From assembly GCF_008312935.1 (NCBI RefSeq), contig NZ_VSZO01000012.1:186001-250000 (forward strand): DNA of 64,000 bases. Reading direction: 5' to 3'. The notes under the pieces are model-generated. The model saw nothing but the letters and a program-made list of their open reading frames with translations. It searched no databases and was not told the origin of the DNA. The number at the start of each line of letters is the position of its first letter. The first letter of the stretch is position 1. The position numbers were made by a program, and so were the translations under genes. The stretch comes from Roseiconus lacunae. GTDB taxonomy: Bacteria > Planctomycetota > Planctomycetia > Pirellulales > Pirellulaceae. Below are positions 33,859-43,554 of the stretch, one piece after another.

Positions 33859-36800
33859 ATGATTCAACATGACACCGTCCGTACCGGATTCATCGCCATT
33901 GTGATCGGATTAACCGGAGGCCTGGCCCCGGTCGGATGTGGTGATTTTGGAACAGCAACGGCGGTCGCTGCGGAATCTACCGAGGAATCGATCGCGCTGT
34001 ACGCCGACGCGGCAAACGCCCAAACGGGCGGTGCCTACCCATTGGCGATCGACAACTGGAAAAAGTTTCTTGACAAATACCCCGATGACAAGCTGGCCAG
34101 CAAGGCGGCGCACTACCTCGGGGTTTGTCACATGCAAAAGCAAACGCCCGATTACGTCGCCGCCGCAGAGGCGTTCGCACTTGCGCTGAAAGACAAAGAA
34201 TATGAGCTGCGTGAGGAAAGTCTCGCCAACCTAGGGTGGTGCTACTATGCCGCCGCCGGTGATGGCCCCAAGCGTGACGAAACACTGCTTCGCAAAACGA
34301 TCGACACGTTTGATCTGTTGCGAAAGGAAAGCCCCCGAGGCGACTATGCCGATCGCGCGCTCTTTTACACCGGCGAGGCAGCTTACGGGTTGGGCGACCT
34401 AGAGAAAGCTGTCGACGCCTACAATCGGTTCCTTAAACTCGCGAAAGCCAAGGACTCTCCGCTTCGCTGCGATACCCTTTATGCCCGAGGCATCGCCTAC
34501 GAAGAACTGGGCGAAGCGAAAAAAGCGATCGCCTCGTTTGACGAACTCTTGGAAAGCTGTGCCGATAGCCCGCTGGTTGCTGACGTCTTGTTGCGCCGCG
34601 GTGACCTGAGTATCGCCGCTAAGAATTTTGAAGCGGCGATCGAATCGTTCGACCAAGTCCTCGCTAAAGCTCAAGCGGATGAAGACAAAGCGTATGCGAT
34701 CTTTCGCCAAGCGTACGCATTGGTGCAAGCGGGGAAACCGAGTGAGGCCGCACTCCGCTACGACCGGCTAGAAAAGGAGTTTTCAAACACACCGTATGCG
34801 GCCAATGCGACCTTGGCCGCCGGGCAAAGTCTCTATCGAGCCGGTGACACGGACCGAGCAGCCGAGCGGTTCCAGGCGGTGATCACGCAAAACAATCCGG
34901 CCGCGGCCACCGAAGCAGCCCACTGGCTTGCGCGTATCGCGATCGCCAAAAACGCCCCGGAGGCGGCCGCAAAAATTGCACGAGAACAAATCGATCGCGG
35001 GGCCGAAGGTGACTTCCTGTTTGACTTGAAGGTGGACTTCGCCGAAGCACTCGCCGCGACCCCCGCGACGGTAGCCGAATCAATCCAGGTCGCCGAAGAA
35101 GCTTACCGTAGCGCGCCCGACGATCCGCTCGCCCCCCGCGCTCTCTACAACGCCGCATTTTCACTGCTGCAACTTAACAACTACCCAAAAGCGGGTGAGC
35201 TTGCCGGCGAGTTCTTGCGGCGTTTCTCGGGTGACCCGTTGGCGGCAGACGTCAAGTTTATCGCCGCCGAGAGCGACCTGATGACCGGCAAGATCGACGA
35301 CGCAATCACGAAGTATCGGAGCTTGCTCGATCAATCGAACGCCGACGAACCCCAACGCCCCGTTTGGGTGCTTCGCACCGCGATGGCCTTGAATCGCAAA
35401 CAAGACTATGACGCTTGTATCGAGTTGCTAAAGAACGAATACGAAACCATTCAAGTGGATTCTCAAAAAGCGGAGGCACAGTTCCTGGTCGGCCAAGCCC
35501 ACATGCTCTCCGATCGTCCGGCCGACGCCGCGGTGTCGTTTTCTCGCTGTGCGTCGCTTGTTCCGGGAACCCCTCGTGGTGACGAAGCAACCCTTTTGCG
35601 TGGCACCGCATTGCTTGCTGCCGGCCAAAGTGATCAGGCCACGACCGAATGGCAATCTCTGATCGACGCAAACGGATCGACCCGGATGGCCGATCAAGCA
35701 CGATACAAGCTTGCCCAACAAGCCGCGGACGCCTTGCGTCACGAAGACGCAATCGCGTTGTATCGTCAAATCATCGATGCAAAACGCGACCCTGGCTTGA
35801 TTCCGTATGCCTTGTATGGACTTGGCTGGTCAAGCATGGAACTCAATCGCCATCAAGAAGCGATCGCGCCGCTTAGTGAATTGATCGATCAATCTGCCGA
35901 CCACCCGTTATTCGATGATGCCTTGATCGCCCGTGGGATCAGCCACCGCACGGTCAACGACCTGCCCGCGGCCACGCAAGACTTGGAGCAATACCTGGAA
36001 TTGAAACCGACCGGTGAGAACCTGGGGCACGCCTTGTTTGAAATGGCGATCGTCGACCAAAAGAGCGACCGCAATGACCAAGCCGCCGAACGACTCGTCC
36101 GACTGATCAACGAAGTCCCCGACTATCCGGGGCTGGACGAAGTGATCTACGAATTGGCTTGGTCATACCGGCAAGCGAACAACGATTCCGCCTCGGTCAA
36201 ACAATTCAAACAACTGTTCGATCGTTACCCCGAATCGAACTATGCAGGAGAAGCCGCCTACTTCGTTGCCCAAGACGCTTATCGTCAAGCGGATTGGTCG
36301 ACTGCGGCGAAGTACTTTCGTACCGCCGCCGAAAAAACCGATGATGCATCGACCAGCGAAAAAGCCCTGTACCGATTAGGCTGGTCACTGTTCAAAGACG
36401 CCAAACTGGGGGAAGCCCAACAAGCGTTCGCAGAACAAGCGAATAAGCATCCCCAAGGCAAAATGGCAATCGATGCCCAAATGATGGTCGGCGAATGTGC
36501 CTTCAAGTCGAAAAACTATAAAGAGGCGATGGCAGCCTATGCCGAAGGCCGCAAACACATTCAAACCAACGATGACTCTGCCAAGTCGATTAACGAAGCC
36601 GCCGAACGACAGGTCCGCGAATTGATCCTGCTACACGGCGGACAATCCGCCGCGCAACTGAAACAATGGGACGATGCGATCGCGTGGTATGACGAATTGA
36701 AAACCCGCTTCCCCGCGACTGCCTATTTGCCCCAGGTTTACTACGAGACAGGCGTTGCCTACCAGCAAAAAGGTGATACGGATCGCGCCCTGGAATACTT

Positions 36801-37158
36801 TAAACAGGTAGCCGAACGGTATCGTCGCCGTGAAGTTGGCGCGCGGGCTCGCTTCATGTCCGGCGAAATCTACTTTGGCAACAAACAGTTCGACAAAGCA
36901 ATCCCAGAATTTCAAGCGGTGATGTTTGGGTTTGGAAGCGAGAACGCGCCCGCCGAAATCAAGAACTGGCAAGCCAAGAGCGGTTTCGAAGCGGGTCGAT
37001 GCAGCGAGTTATTGATGCAGAGCGCCAAGACGACAGATGCCCGCAATCGAGCCAAAAAATTCGCAACGCAGTTTTACCAGTATGTCGTGGACAAACATGC
37101 CGGCCATGAACTGGTCGAGAAATCAGCGGCACGTTTAAAGGCACTGCAGGGAACCTGA
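33859..37158 (+). CDS. Large secreted tetratricopeptide-repeat protein
   Basis: A 1,099-residue protein with a signal sequence (hydrophobic FIAIVIGLTGGLAPVGC, then AVAAEST) and about 25 TPR-like repeats filling the rest, for example YPLAIDNWKKFLDKYPDDK and YEELGEAKKAIASFDELLE. A LAPVGC stretch could be a lipobox, so the protein may be lipid anchored rather than free. TPR solenoids bind other proteins; in the Tol-Pal system the periplasmic TPR protein CpoB has such a role. It stands at the head of the ExbB/ExbD cluster on the same strand with a 130-bp gap. The ATG at 33859 is used rather than a TTG nine bases upstream. Confidence 0.85.
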   Translation: MIQHDTVRTGFIAIVIGLTGGLAPVGCGDFGTATAVAAESTEESIALYADAANAQTGGAYPLAIDNWKKFLDKYPDDKLASKAAHYLGVCHMQKQTPDYVAAAEAFALALKDKEYELREESLANLGWCYYAAAGDGPKRDETLLRKTIDTFDLLRKESPRGDYADRALFYTGEAAYGLGDLEKAVDAYNRFLKLAKAKDSPLRCDTLYARGIAYEELGEAKKAIASFDELLESCADSPLVADVLLRRGDLSIAAKNFEAAIESFDQVLAKAQADEDKAYAIFRQAYALVQAGKPSEAALRYDRLEKEFSNTPYAANATLAAGQSLYRAGDTDRAAERFQAVITQNNPAAATEAAHWLARIAIAKNAPEAAAKIAREQIDRGAEGDFLFDLKVDFAEALAATPATVAESIQVAEEAYRSAPDDPLAPRALYNAAFSLLQLNNYPKAGELAGEFLRRFSGDPLAADVKFIAAESDLMTGKIDDAITKYRSLLDQSNADEPQRPVWVLRTAMALNRKQDYDACIELLKNEYETIQVDSQKAEAQFLVGQAHMLSDRPADAAVSFSRCASLVPGTPRGDEATLLRGTALLAAGQSDQATTEWQSLIDANGSTRMADQARYKLAQQAADALRHEDAIALYRQIIDAKRDPGLIPYALYGLGWSSMELNRHQEAIAPLSELIDQSADHPLFDDALIARGISHRTVNDLPAATQDLEQYLELKPTGENLGHALFEMAIVDQKSDRNDQAAERLVRLINEVPDYPGLDEVIYELAWSYRQANNDSASVKQFKQLFDRYPESNYAGEAAYFVAQDAYRQADWSTAAKYFRTAAEKTDDASTSEKALYRLGWSLFKDAKLGEAQQAFAEQANKHPQGKMAIDAQMMVGECAFKSKNYKEAMAAYAEGRKHIQTNDDSAKSINEAAERQVRELILLHGGQSAAQLKQWDDAIAWYDELKTRFPATAYLPQVYYETGVAYQQKGDTDRALEYFKQVAERYRRREVGARARFMSGEIYFGNKQFDKAIPEFQAVMFGFGSENAPAEIKNWQAKSGFEAGRCSELLMQSAKTTDARNRAKKFATQFYQYVVDKHAGHELVEKSAARLKALQGT

Positions 37159-37288
37159 AGGGGACGGAATCGACCTACGCCGAAGAATCTGGACCCGGCC
37201 GGACGGCTTCCGATATTCTAGGACTGATGCCGCCTCTCGATTTAATCACTCGGCGTCCCCAACGTGATCGCCGACCGAACAGAGCACT

Positions 37289-38476
37289 ATGAAGTTCGAA
37301 ACCAGCCCAACGATTCACTTGACGCTGCCTTCGTATCGCGGAATCGCATTTACCAAGGCGAAGTCGACGCGTCGACAAGCACGGCTTGGCGGAACAGAGA
37401 CGCCCAGCATTCCGGTTGCCCACTGGCAGTCTCTGAAATCCGACTCGGTGGCCTTTGCCGTGACGAAGACTCGGCCACGAATGTCTTTTTTCACGATCGT
37501 ATTGACTGCGGTGATGGTCACATTCGGAATCGGTCAGCCCCCTGCCGCCGCGCAAGAGCCGTCTTTGCAGCCTGAGCTGAGTCAGCCAGAGAATGGGCAA
37601 ACCGAGCCGAGTCAAACGATCGGGGCCGGCGATATTCAGGCGATCATGGCCGACGAGGCGACGGAGACGCCGACCGTCAGCGAGCCTTCGGGAATCGACA
37701 TGCTGACCCTACTCGCCAGTGGCGGTCGATTCATGATACCGATCGCGTTGATGAGTCTGCTGGTGGTCACGCTGGCCGCCGAGCGAATGCTGAGTCTCCG
37801 CCGCGGCAAGGTTTATCCTAAACGGTTGGTACGTGAACTAGAACGTCTCGCCGATCCGATCGAAACGTTCGACCCTTCCAAAGCATACGCGGCTTGCCTA
37901 AACCACCCCTCACCGACAGCCAGCGTGGTGGGGGCGATGTTGCTTCGGACCGGCCAGCCGCTCGGCGAAATCGAACGCGCCGCCGGCGAGACGGTCGCTC
38001 GCGAAGCAGACCGCTATGCCTCACCGGTCCGATGGCTGTCCTTGGCCGCCGCGGCGACACCGTTGATGGGGCTGCTGGGAACCGTCTGGGGAATGATCGT
38101 CGCCTTTCACGAATCGACTTCACTTTCGGCCGATCGCTCGCGCAGCGAACAACTCTCCGAAGGGATCTACACCGCGTTAGTCACCACGCTGGCCGGTTTG
38201 ATCGTCGCGATTCCCGCGGCAATCTTGGCCCAGTACTTGGAAAACCGTATCGCCAAGCTATTTCACCAAATTGAGCAACTGGCATTCGATTTGGCCCCAG
38301 GCTTAACGCGTTACATCGGCCGTCAACAACTGACCAGTGATGGCATGCTAACGACGATGGAGAGCGCCAACGAAACTACCGCGGGAAGTTCACGACAATC
38401 GCCGCCTCCACCACCTCCGCCGACGGCGCGTGGAGAACATGGTCCGTCATCGAACCCATCGTCAAAGGCGGGATAA
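37289..38476 (+). CDS. MotA/TolQ/ExbB proton-channel family protein (first copy)
   Basis: Inner-membrane subunit that couples proton flow to envelope work. Three membrane helices are seen: SGGRFMIPIALMSLLVVTLA, LSLAAAATPLMGLLGTVWGM and the last with ALVTTLAGLIVAIPAAILA, which carries the conserved Thr-Thr facing the ion path. Before the first of these is a possible signal peptide starting at the ATG at 37481 (MSFFTIVLTAVMVTFG, then AAAQEP); the ATG at 37289 used here adds 64 unconserved residues and may be too long. The stop is 2 bp from the exbD-like start, so the two are coupled. Confidence 0.88.
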   Translation: MKFETSPTIHLTLPSYRGIAFTKAKSTRRQARLGGTETPSIPVAHWQSLKSDSVAFAVTKTRPRMSFFTIVLTAVMVTFGIGQPPAAAQEPSLQPELSQPENGQTEPSQTIGAGDIQAIMADEATETPTVSEPSGIDMLTLLASGGRFMIPIALMSLLVVTLAAERMLSLRRGKVYPKRLVRELERLADPIETFDPSKAYAACLNHPSPTASVVGAMLLRTGQPLGEIERAAGETVAREADRYASPVRWLSLAAAATPLMGLLGTVWGMIVAFHESTSLSADRSRSEQLSEGIYTALVTTLAGLIVAIPAAILAQYLENRIAKLFHQIEQLAFDLAPGLTRYIGRQQLTSDGMLTTMESANETTAGSSRQSPPPPPPPTARGEHGPSSNPSSKAG

Positions 38477-38478
38477 CC

Positions 38479-38913
38479 ATGGCGGTCGAAATAAAACGCT
38501 CCAGCGTCGCCGGAACACTCAGCCTGACACCACTGATCGATGTCGTGTTTTTGCTCTTGATTTTCTTCCTGGTAACCAGCGAATTCGAAGAGGAAGAACG
38601 TCGTTTAGATATCGTGCTTCCGACGGCGACCAGCGCCGTACCGATGGTCGGAAAACCTCGTGAGATCGTGATCGACATCGACGAAACGGGCGAGATCTAC
38701 ATGCGTGGGCAAAAAACTTCGCTCCAGGAGTTGGAACGTCTGCTCAAAGCGAGCGTTGCGTCCAATCCGACCCAACAAACCGCCGTGATTCGAGCCGACC
38801 GAGGCACGTCGTTCCAGCCGGTCGTCAGTGTGATGGATTTGTGCAACCAGACCGGCATCAGTGATTACTCGGTCACAACACAAGAAGGCCCGCCGCCGGA
38901 TACAGCCAATTGA
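38479..38913 (+). CDS. ExbD/TolR-family protein
   Basis: A 144-residue one-helix protein. The membrane segment LSLTPLIDVVFLLLIFFLVT carries Asp21, the ion-carrying residue of ExbD and TolR. The periplasmic part (DIVLPTATSA, IDIDETGEIYMRG, AVIRADRGTSFQPVVSVMDL) is the normal ExbD fold. It is followed by the TonB-like gene, whose TTG start overlaps its stop by 4 bp (TTGA), so ExbB, ExbD and the next protein form one translational unit. Confidence 0.93.
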   Translation: MAVEIKRSSVAGTLSLTPLIDVVFLLLIFFLVTSEFEEEERRLDIVLPTATSAVPMVGKPREIVIDIDETGEIYMRGQKTSLQELERLLKASVASNPTQQTAVIRADRGTSFQPVVSVMDLCNQTGISDYSVTTQEGPPPDTAN

Positions 38914-41660
38914 ATCGTCACTTGCATCGCCCGCGTGTCGACAACACTCCGGAAGACTCTGGCCGGATGTGGCCGCTCGATTTGTCGGCTATCGCACTCG
39001 GCGGGCTGGTGTTGTTTCTGATCGTCACCCAATTCAGTGCGGACGATCCACGTTGGCTGTACAACCGAACGACTTACTTGGTTGCCGTTCCGTGTGTTTC
39101 GCTGGCGTTGGCGTTCATCCTGCGGATGCTCACAAATCGATACGTTCAAAAATCGATTCAACTGGGATTTTTGTTCAGCGTCTGCTTGCATCTCTTGTTG
39201 CTGATCTTCGCCATCAACATTGTCGTCATCTCGGCATACCAGCCGATGGCGTCCAAGGGTAAAAAGCGAGAACGTTCGCCGATTCGCAAAACGGTGCCTG
39301 AGCATATTTTTCAGGTTCAGCGCGAAACCAAAGAAACCCCCGATTGGTCCACGCCGGTCGAGGCCGAAACGAAGTCGCGTGTGATTCCCAAAGAGCAACG
39401 CCAGTTGCCGCCGGTCCATCGATCACAGGCACGGATGGAACTTCCCAAGCCTCGGCAGCCCGAGAAACTGCCGATGCAGAAGTACTTGATGGAACGCCAG
39501 GAAGCGAGCGAAGCGATGCCGACGCCTGCCGATTCCCCCGGCAAACTCGCGCGGCGGCAGAGCCGTTCCGAGCCGATCACACCGGCTACCGAATCAATCG
39601 ACCTCCCCGCGTCATCCGGTTCGGTGCAATCCCCCGTGCAGGCCTCGCCTACCGAACGAACCGCCGAAGACAATTCACCGCCGCGAAAGAGTAACCCGTC
39701 ATCGAGTGGCTTGAAAATGGCTTCGGCGCCGCCGGCCCCAAGTCCAACCCCCGCAGCGTCGCCGATGACACCCGCCGCCGCTGCGATGAGCCCGACGCCG
39801 GCGATGCCGACCATCGGTGACGCCGGGTTAGCGCGAGCGCGACGTTCGCGATCGATCTCAAAACCGGCTGCGATCGCTGGTTCGGCGCCCGCTCCGGTGA
39901 CGGTCGCCGTGGCACAAGAAAGCGCCGACGCCGCGATGATGTTAAACCCGACCGAGCTTCCGACGACGCGATTGGGTGAAACGACCGGTGCCCAGCTTAG
40001 CCAGGGACCGGCACCAAGCTTTATGGCTGAGCAGCGTTTACCCGAACCGACCGGCGGTGCCCAGCTTTCTCGCAACGCGATCATGGCCGCCGCTGGCAGC
40101 CCACACGTTTCCGCCGGGTCGGCCCCCCAAGCACCCGGCCGTTCGCGCAGGATGAATGTCGCGAGTGGCTTGTCCCCGGTCGGCTCAATCAATCCAAGTG
40201 CGTCGATCCCCTCCGCTTCCGACGGTGCCACCGGATCGAGCGGGCCGCGAACTCTGGATGATCGGTTGACCGAAGCGGACATCGAAATCGATGGTGATCG
40301 CAGTGGCGGACGCACCGGACGATCGCCATCTGAATTGACACCCGCCGCAGGCCCGGCGATGGCGCTCGACCTGTTAGCCGATATCGGTCCGGTCGGAATC
40401 GCCGATCAGCCGGCCGAACGCGCGGGATTGATGCCCGGCGAAATGAAACCGGAAATTTCGGCGATGGAGCTACCACGAAAAGCGCGTCCGAGACGCCGTG
40501 TCGGCGGTCCGGCAACCCCGGCGGGAACCAAGATCGCTGCCGTCGAATCGTTCTCGCGGCGAGTGATGCGCACCAGCGGCGGTGCCGCATCAAGCGCACC
40601 TGGCATGGGTGGCCCGGCGACCGAAGAAGCAATCGAACGCGGACTGGCCTACCTGGCGAGCATTCAAAACGACGATGGTAGCTGGTCGCTGCAAGGCCAT
40701 GGTGAAGCCGTTTTACTGCGTAGCGACACCGCAGCAACGGGCCTGTGCTTGCTGGCGTTTCAAGGTGCTGGCTATACCCACACCCAGCATCAATATGCCA
40801 GCACGGTCAGCAGCGGGCTGAAATTCTTACTCGACAACCAGCGTTCTAGTGGAAACCTGTATCGCAGCGAAAACCCAACCAGTGATCGCAACGTGATGTT
40901 CTACAGCCACGGCATCGCATCGCTTGCCTTATGCGAAGCATACGGCATGACACAAGATCGCGAACTACGCCAAGGAGCCCAGGACGCACTGAATTACATC
41001 ATCGAAACCCAACACCGCCAGCGAGGCGGTTGGCGTTACTCGCCGCAGGTCAGCAGCGATACCAGCGTGACCGGTTGGATGATGATGGCGCTCAAAAGCG
41101 GTGAGCTTTCCGGTCTGATCGTCCCCCAGGAAACGTATGACGGAATCGACCATTGGCTTTCGCTGGCGCGGGATAGCTCCGATCGGCTAGATCGCTATCG
41201 GTACAACCCGTTCGCACCGGATACGCCCGAGCAGCGACATGGGCGAATGCCGACCCCGACGATGACCGCCGTCGGAATGCTGATGCGTATGTACAACGGC
41301 TGGAGCCGCGAGGTTCCGGCGATGCAATCTGCCGCCGATTACTTGCTGACCCATCCCCCACGACTCGGTGAACGACGTCGGCCCGAACGCGACGGTTACT
41401 ACTGGTACTACGCGACGCAATTCATGTTTCACATGGGCGGCGATTACTGGGATCGTTGGAATCAGTTTCTTAACCCGTTGCTGTTGGAAACACAGATCAA
41501 GGTCGGCCCCGAGGCCGGATCGTGGGACCCAGAACTTCCCGTCCGTGATCGCTGGGCCGTGCATGCGGGACGCGTCTATGTGACGACGATGAACTTATTG
41601 AATCTGGAAGTTTATTACCGGCACCTACCGATTTACGAAGACACCGCGTCGGATCGTTAA
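38910..41660 (+). CDS. TonB-like transducer with alpha/alpha-toroid (prenyltransferase-like) head
   Basis: A 916-residue protein. Three hydrophobic segments lie at about 24-41, 55-73 and 84-108. The third contains FLFSVCLHLLLLIF, where Ser90 and His94 reproduce the SxxxH pattern of the TonB anchor (SVCIH in E. coli TonB). Residues 110-560 are a Pro/Ser/Ala-rich, poorly ordered linker, as in TonB or TolA. Residues 571-916 form an alpha/alpha-toroid of the squalene cyclase/prenyltransferase type, with QNDDGSW and QHRQRGGWRYS repeats. Catalytic DxDD or DCTAE boxes of cyclases are not seen, so binding rather than cyclisation is likely. The start is TTG, overlapping the exbD stop. Confidence 0.8.
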   Translation: MNRHLHRPRVDNTPEDSGRMWPLDLSAIALGGLVLFLIVTQFSADDPRWLYNRTTYLVAVPCVSLALAFILRMLTNRYVQKSIQLGFLFSVCLHLLLLIFAINIVVISAYQPMASKGKKRERSPIRKTVPEHIFQVQRETKETPDWSTPVEAETKSRVIPKEQRQLPPVHRSQARMELPKPRQPEKLPMQKYLMERQEASEAMPTPADSPGKLARRQSRSEPITPATESIDLPASSGSVQSPVQASPTERTAEDNSPPRKSNPSSSGLKMASAPPAPSPTPAASPMTPAAAAMSPTPAMPTIGDAGLARARRSRSISKPAAIAGSAPAPVTVAVAQESADAAMMLNPTELPTTRLGETTGAQLSQGPAPSFMAEQRLPEPTGGAQLSRNAIMAAAGSPHVSAGSAPQAPGRSRRMNVASGLSPVGSINPSASIPSASDGATGSSGPRTLDDRLTEADIEIDGDRSGGRTGRSPSELTPAAGPAMALDLLADIGPVGIADQPAERAGLMPGEMKPEISAMELPRKARPRRRVGGPATPAGTKIAAVESFSRRVMRTSGGAASSAPGMGGPATEEAIERGLAYLASIQNDDGSWSLQGHGEAVLLRSDTAATGLCLLAFQGAGYTHTQHQYASTVSSGLKFLLDNQRSSGNLYRSENPTSDRNVMFYSHGIASLALCEAYGMTQDRELRQGAQDALNYIIETQHRQRGGWRYSPQVSSDTSVTGWMMMALKSGELSGLIVPQETYDGIDHWLSLARDSSDRLDRYRYNPFAPDTPEQRHGRMPTPTMTAVGMLMRMYNGWSREVPAMQSAADYLLTHPPRLGERRRPERDGYYWYYATQFMFHMGGDYWDRWNQFLNPLLLETQIKVGPEAGSWDPELPVRDRWAVHAGRVYVTTMNLLNLEVYYRHLPIYEDTASDR

Positions 41661-42072
41661 GCGAAACCGGCATTCTCAAGCCAGCGGACGTTTGGTATCG
41701 GGATCTCTGTCAAACCGACACGTCATCGGAAGACGGAGAAATGCTGGACAAACATGCGATCGGAGAATGAGCCGGAGCGAACAACACGCATGAGTATCGC
41801 CTCAAATGCTCCGTCTTGATCGAGTGGTTGGGTTCGGCTCATCAGCCGATTGGGGGCTGCCTTGGTTGCTGCACCGAAAAATCGTGGTTAGCTCCAGTCG
41901 GCTGCCCCAAAAGTCAATTCTAGGTGCACCACTAGCGTCCTGAAACTGCTTGGTAAAATTTGCGGTTTAGGTGAAGCTGAATCGATAACACGGTCGATCC
42001 AAATAACGAGACTATGCCGTCGGCCCACGTCGACGGCACAATCCTCCCTCAAGTTCTGGCAAGGAAGCTGGC
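41661..42072. other. Gap between the two halves of the Tol/Exb-like locus
   Basis: A 412-bp gap holding repeat copy 3 (41807-41905). No gene is seen. The 150 bp before the GTG at 42073 should contain the promoter for the second half, if it is not read through. Confidence 0.55.
41807..41905 (+). repeat. Dispersed intergenic repeat, copy 3 (degenerate)
   Basis: Shares the ordered blocks GCTCCGTC, GGTTGGGTTCGGCTCATCAG, CCGA, then TTGCTGCACCGAAAAATCGTGG, TTAGC and CGGCTG with the other copies. The right part is weaker and the GACGAAGCACT end is missing. Confidence 0.65.
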
Positions 42073-43554
42073 GTGAGTCTGACCGAAAAGAATGCTGTCG
42101 AAACGCCGTCGCCCCAACAGACGACGCAACAATCCGACGAGATCCTAACCGAATGGATGGGGCCAATCGCGTTGGCCGCCGGAGGCGTGGTCGCGGGATT
42201 GTTTTATGGAATTGTCCTGACCGTTCGGTGGGGTCCGTTACAGCGATACTTCATGGGACACCCCGTCGCGATCGCCGCGACGGTGCTGTTCTGTGTGGCA
42301 CTGGCGATCCTGGCGATCAAGCTCTGGGACGTCCGTCGTCAGTGGAAAGCGTTTCGCAGCATGAGCGACCAATCGCTCGCGCCACGCGACGAAGAACGCT
42401 CGCCCGGCGACGACTTTCGTTCGCGACACGATGCCGGTTTTGTCGCCCAGCAATGGGATCGGTACCTCGCCAAGTTGCCGCGCAGATTGTCACGAAGCCA
42501 CTTGGTGCTTCGTTTACGTGAAGTGCTGCATCGTCAATCCGGACGCGGCACCACCAAACACCTTTCCGATGACTTGCGAGAGCTTTCCGCACGTGACGCG
42601 GACATGGCTCACGCGTCGTTCTCGTTGGTTCGGATCATCGTCTGGGCGATCCCGATGCTGGGATTCTTAGGGACGGTGATCGGAATCACACAAACACTCG
42701 GTGGCTTGGATTTTTCCAACGGAACGGCCGCAGTCGACAATTTGAAGAGCGGCCTTTATGTCGCGTTCGACACCACCGCGCTCGGCTTGGTATTGTCGAT
42801 TGCCGCGATCTTTTTGCAGTTTCCCGTCGAGCGTAGCGAACAGCAACTGTTGGCCGCGATCGATGAACGCGTCGGGGCACTGACTGGTCGTCATCTTCCC
42901 GGCGATGAACCGGCCGATAATCAGTTCGAATTGCTCGCCAACCTTTGCGACGGCGTACGTGCCGCGGTCGCCGAATCGCTTTCCAATCAGACCAAGCTTT
43001 GGCGTGAAACGATCGACGAAGCCCAAGGTTTTTGGAAAGACCATCAACAACAAACCACCGATGCGGTCGTCGACGCAATCAGCCAATCGTTGGCGCCGGC
43101 ATTGCGGGATCACGCTTCCGAAATGGCCGCCGCGTCACGGCACAACCGCACGTTGATGGAAAACCAATTCGAGCAGTGGCAAAGTCAACTCGGCAACTGG
43201 CAAGAAGCGATCCTGGCCGGCGCCGAAGCGATGACCCAACAGCAAGGCTTGATGCTTGAGCAAGTTGACGAGGCCGCGTTGGTTCGCGAGCAAGCCCAAT
43301 CGGTGCTTCAGCTTCAGCAAACACTGGCGACCAACGTCGAGTTGTTGGAACAATCCAATCGCAAAATCGATGACAACTTGGGTGCCGCCGCCGGTCAAGG
43401 CATGGCCGATGCGATGATCATCTTGGCCCGCGCGGTTGATGTCCTCAACGAAGAGATCGCCGAACTCAAAGACACGCTGGAATCCCCCGGTGCGGCGATA
43501 CGGTCAAGTGACAGCGATGACGATCAATCCGAACCATCGAGGCAAGCTGCATGA
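42073..43554 (+). CDS. MotA/TolQ/ExbB proton-channel family protein (second copy, long form)
   Basis: A 493-residue channel subunit. Two N-terminal helices (IALAAGGVVAGLFYGIVLTV and HPVAIAATVLFCVALAILAI) precede the conserved pair IIVWAIPMLGFLGTVIGITQ and FDTTALGLVLSIAAIFLQF, in which the Thr-Thr of the ion path is kept. The C-terminal 220 residues are cytoplasmic and strongly helical (Gln/Glu/Leu-rich coiled coil), absent from E. coli TolQ. The start is GTG with AAGGA ten bases before it. The ATGA overlap with the next gene couples them. Confidence 0.88.
   Translation: MSLTEKNAVETPSPQQTTQQSDEILTEWMGPIALAAGGVVAGLFYGIVLTVRWGPLQRYFMGHPVAIAATVLFCVALAILAIKLWDVRRQWKAFRSMSDQSLAPRDEERSPGDDFRSRHDAGFVAQQWDRYLAKLPRRLSRSHLVLRLREVLHRQSGRGTTKHLSDDLRELSARDADMAHASFSLVRIIVWAIPMLGFLGTVIGITQTLGGLDFSNGTAAVDNLKSGLYVAFDTTALGLVLSIAAIFLQFPVERSEQQLLAAIDERVGALTGRHLPGDEPADNQFELLANLCDGVRAAVAESLSNQTKLWRETIDEAQGFWKDHQQQTTDAVVDAISQSLAPALRDHASEMAAASRHNRTLMENQFEQWQSQLGNWQEAILAGAEAMTQQQGLMLEQVDEAALVREQAQSVLQLQQTLATNVELLEQSNRKIDDNLGAAAGQGMADAMIILARAVDVLNEEIAELKDTLESPGAAIRSSDSDDDQSEPSRQAA

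Noticed and set aside
39317-40315. 332-codon minus-strand frame
   Set aside because: It mirrors the Pro/Ser/Ala-rich linker of the TonB-like gene and has only low-complexity sequence.
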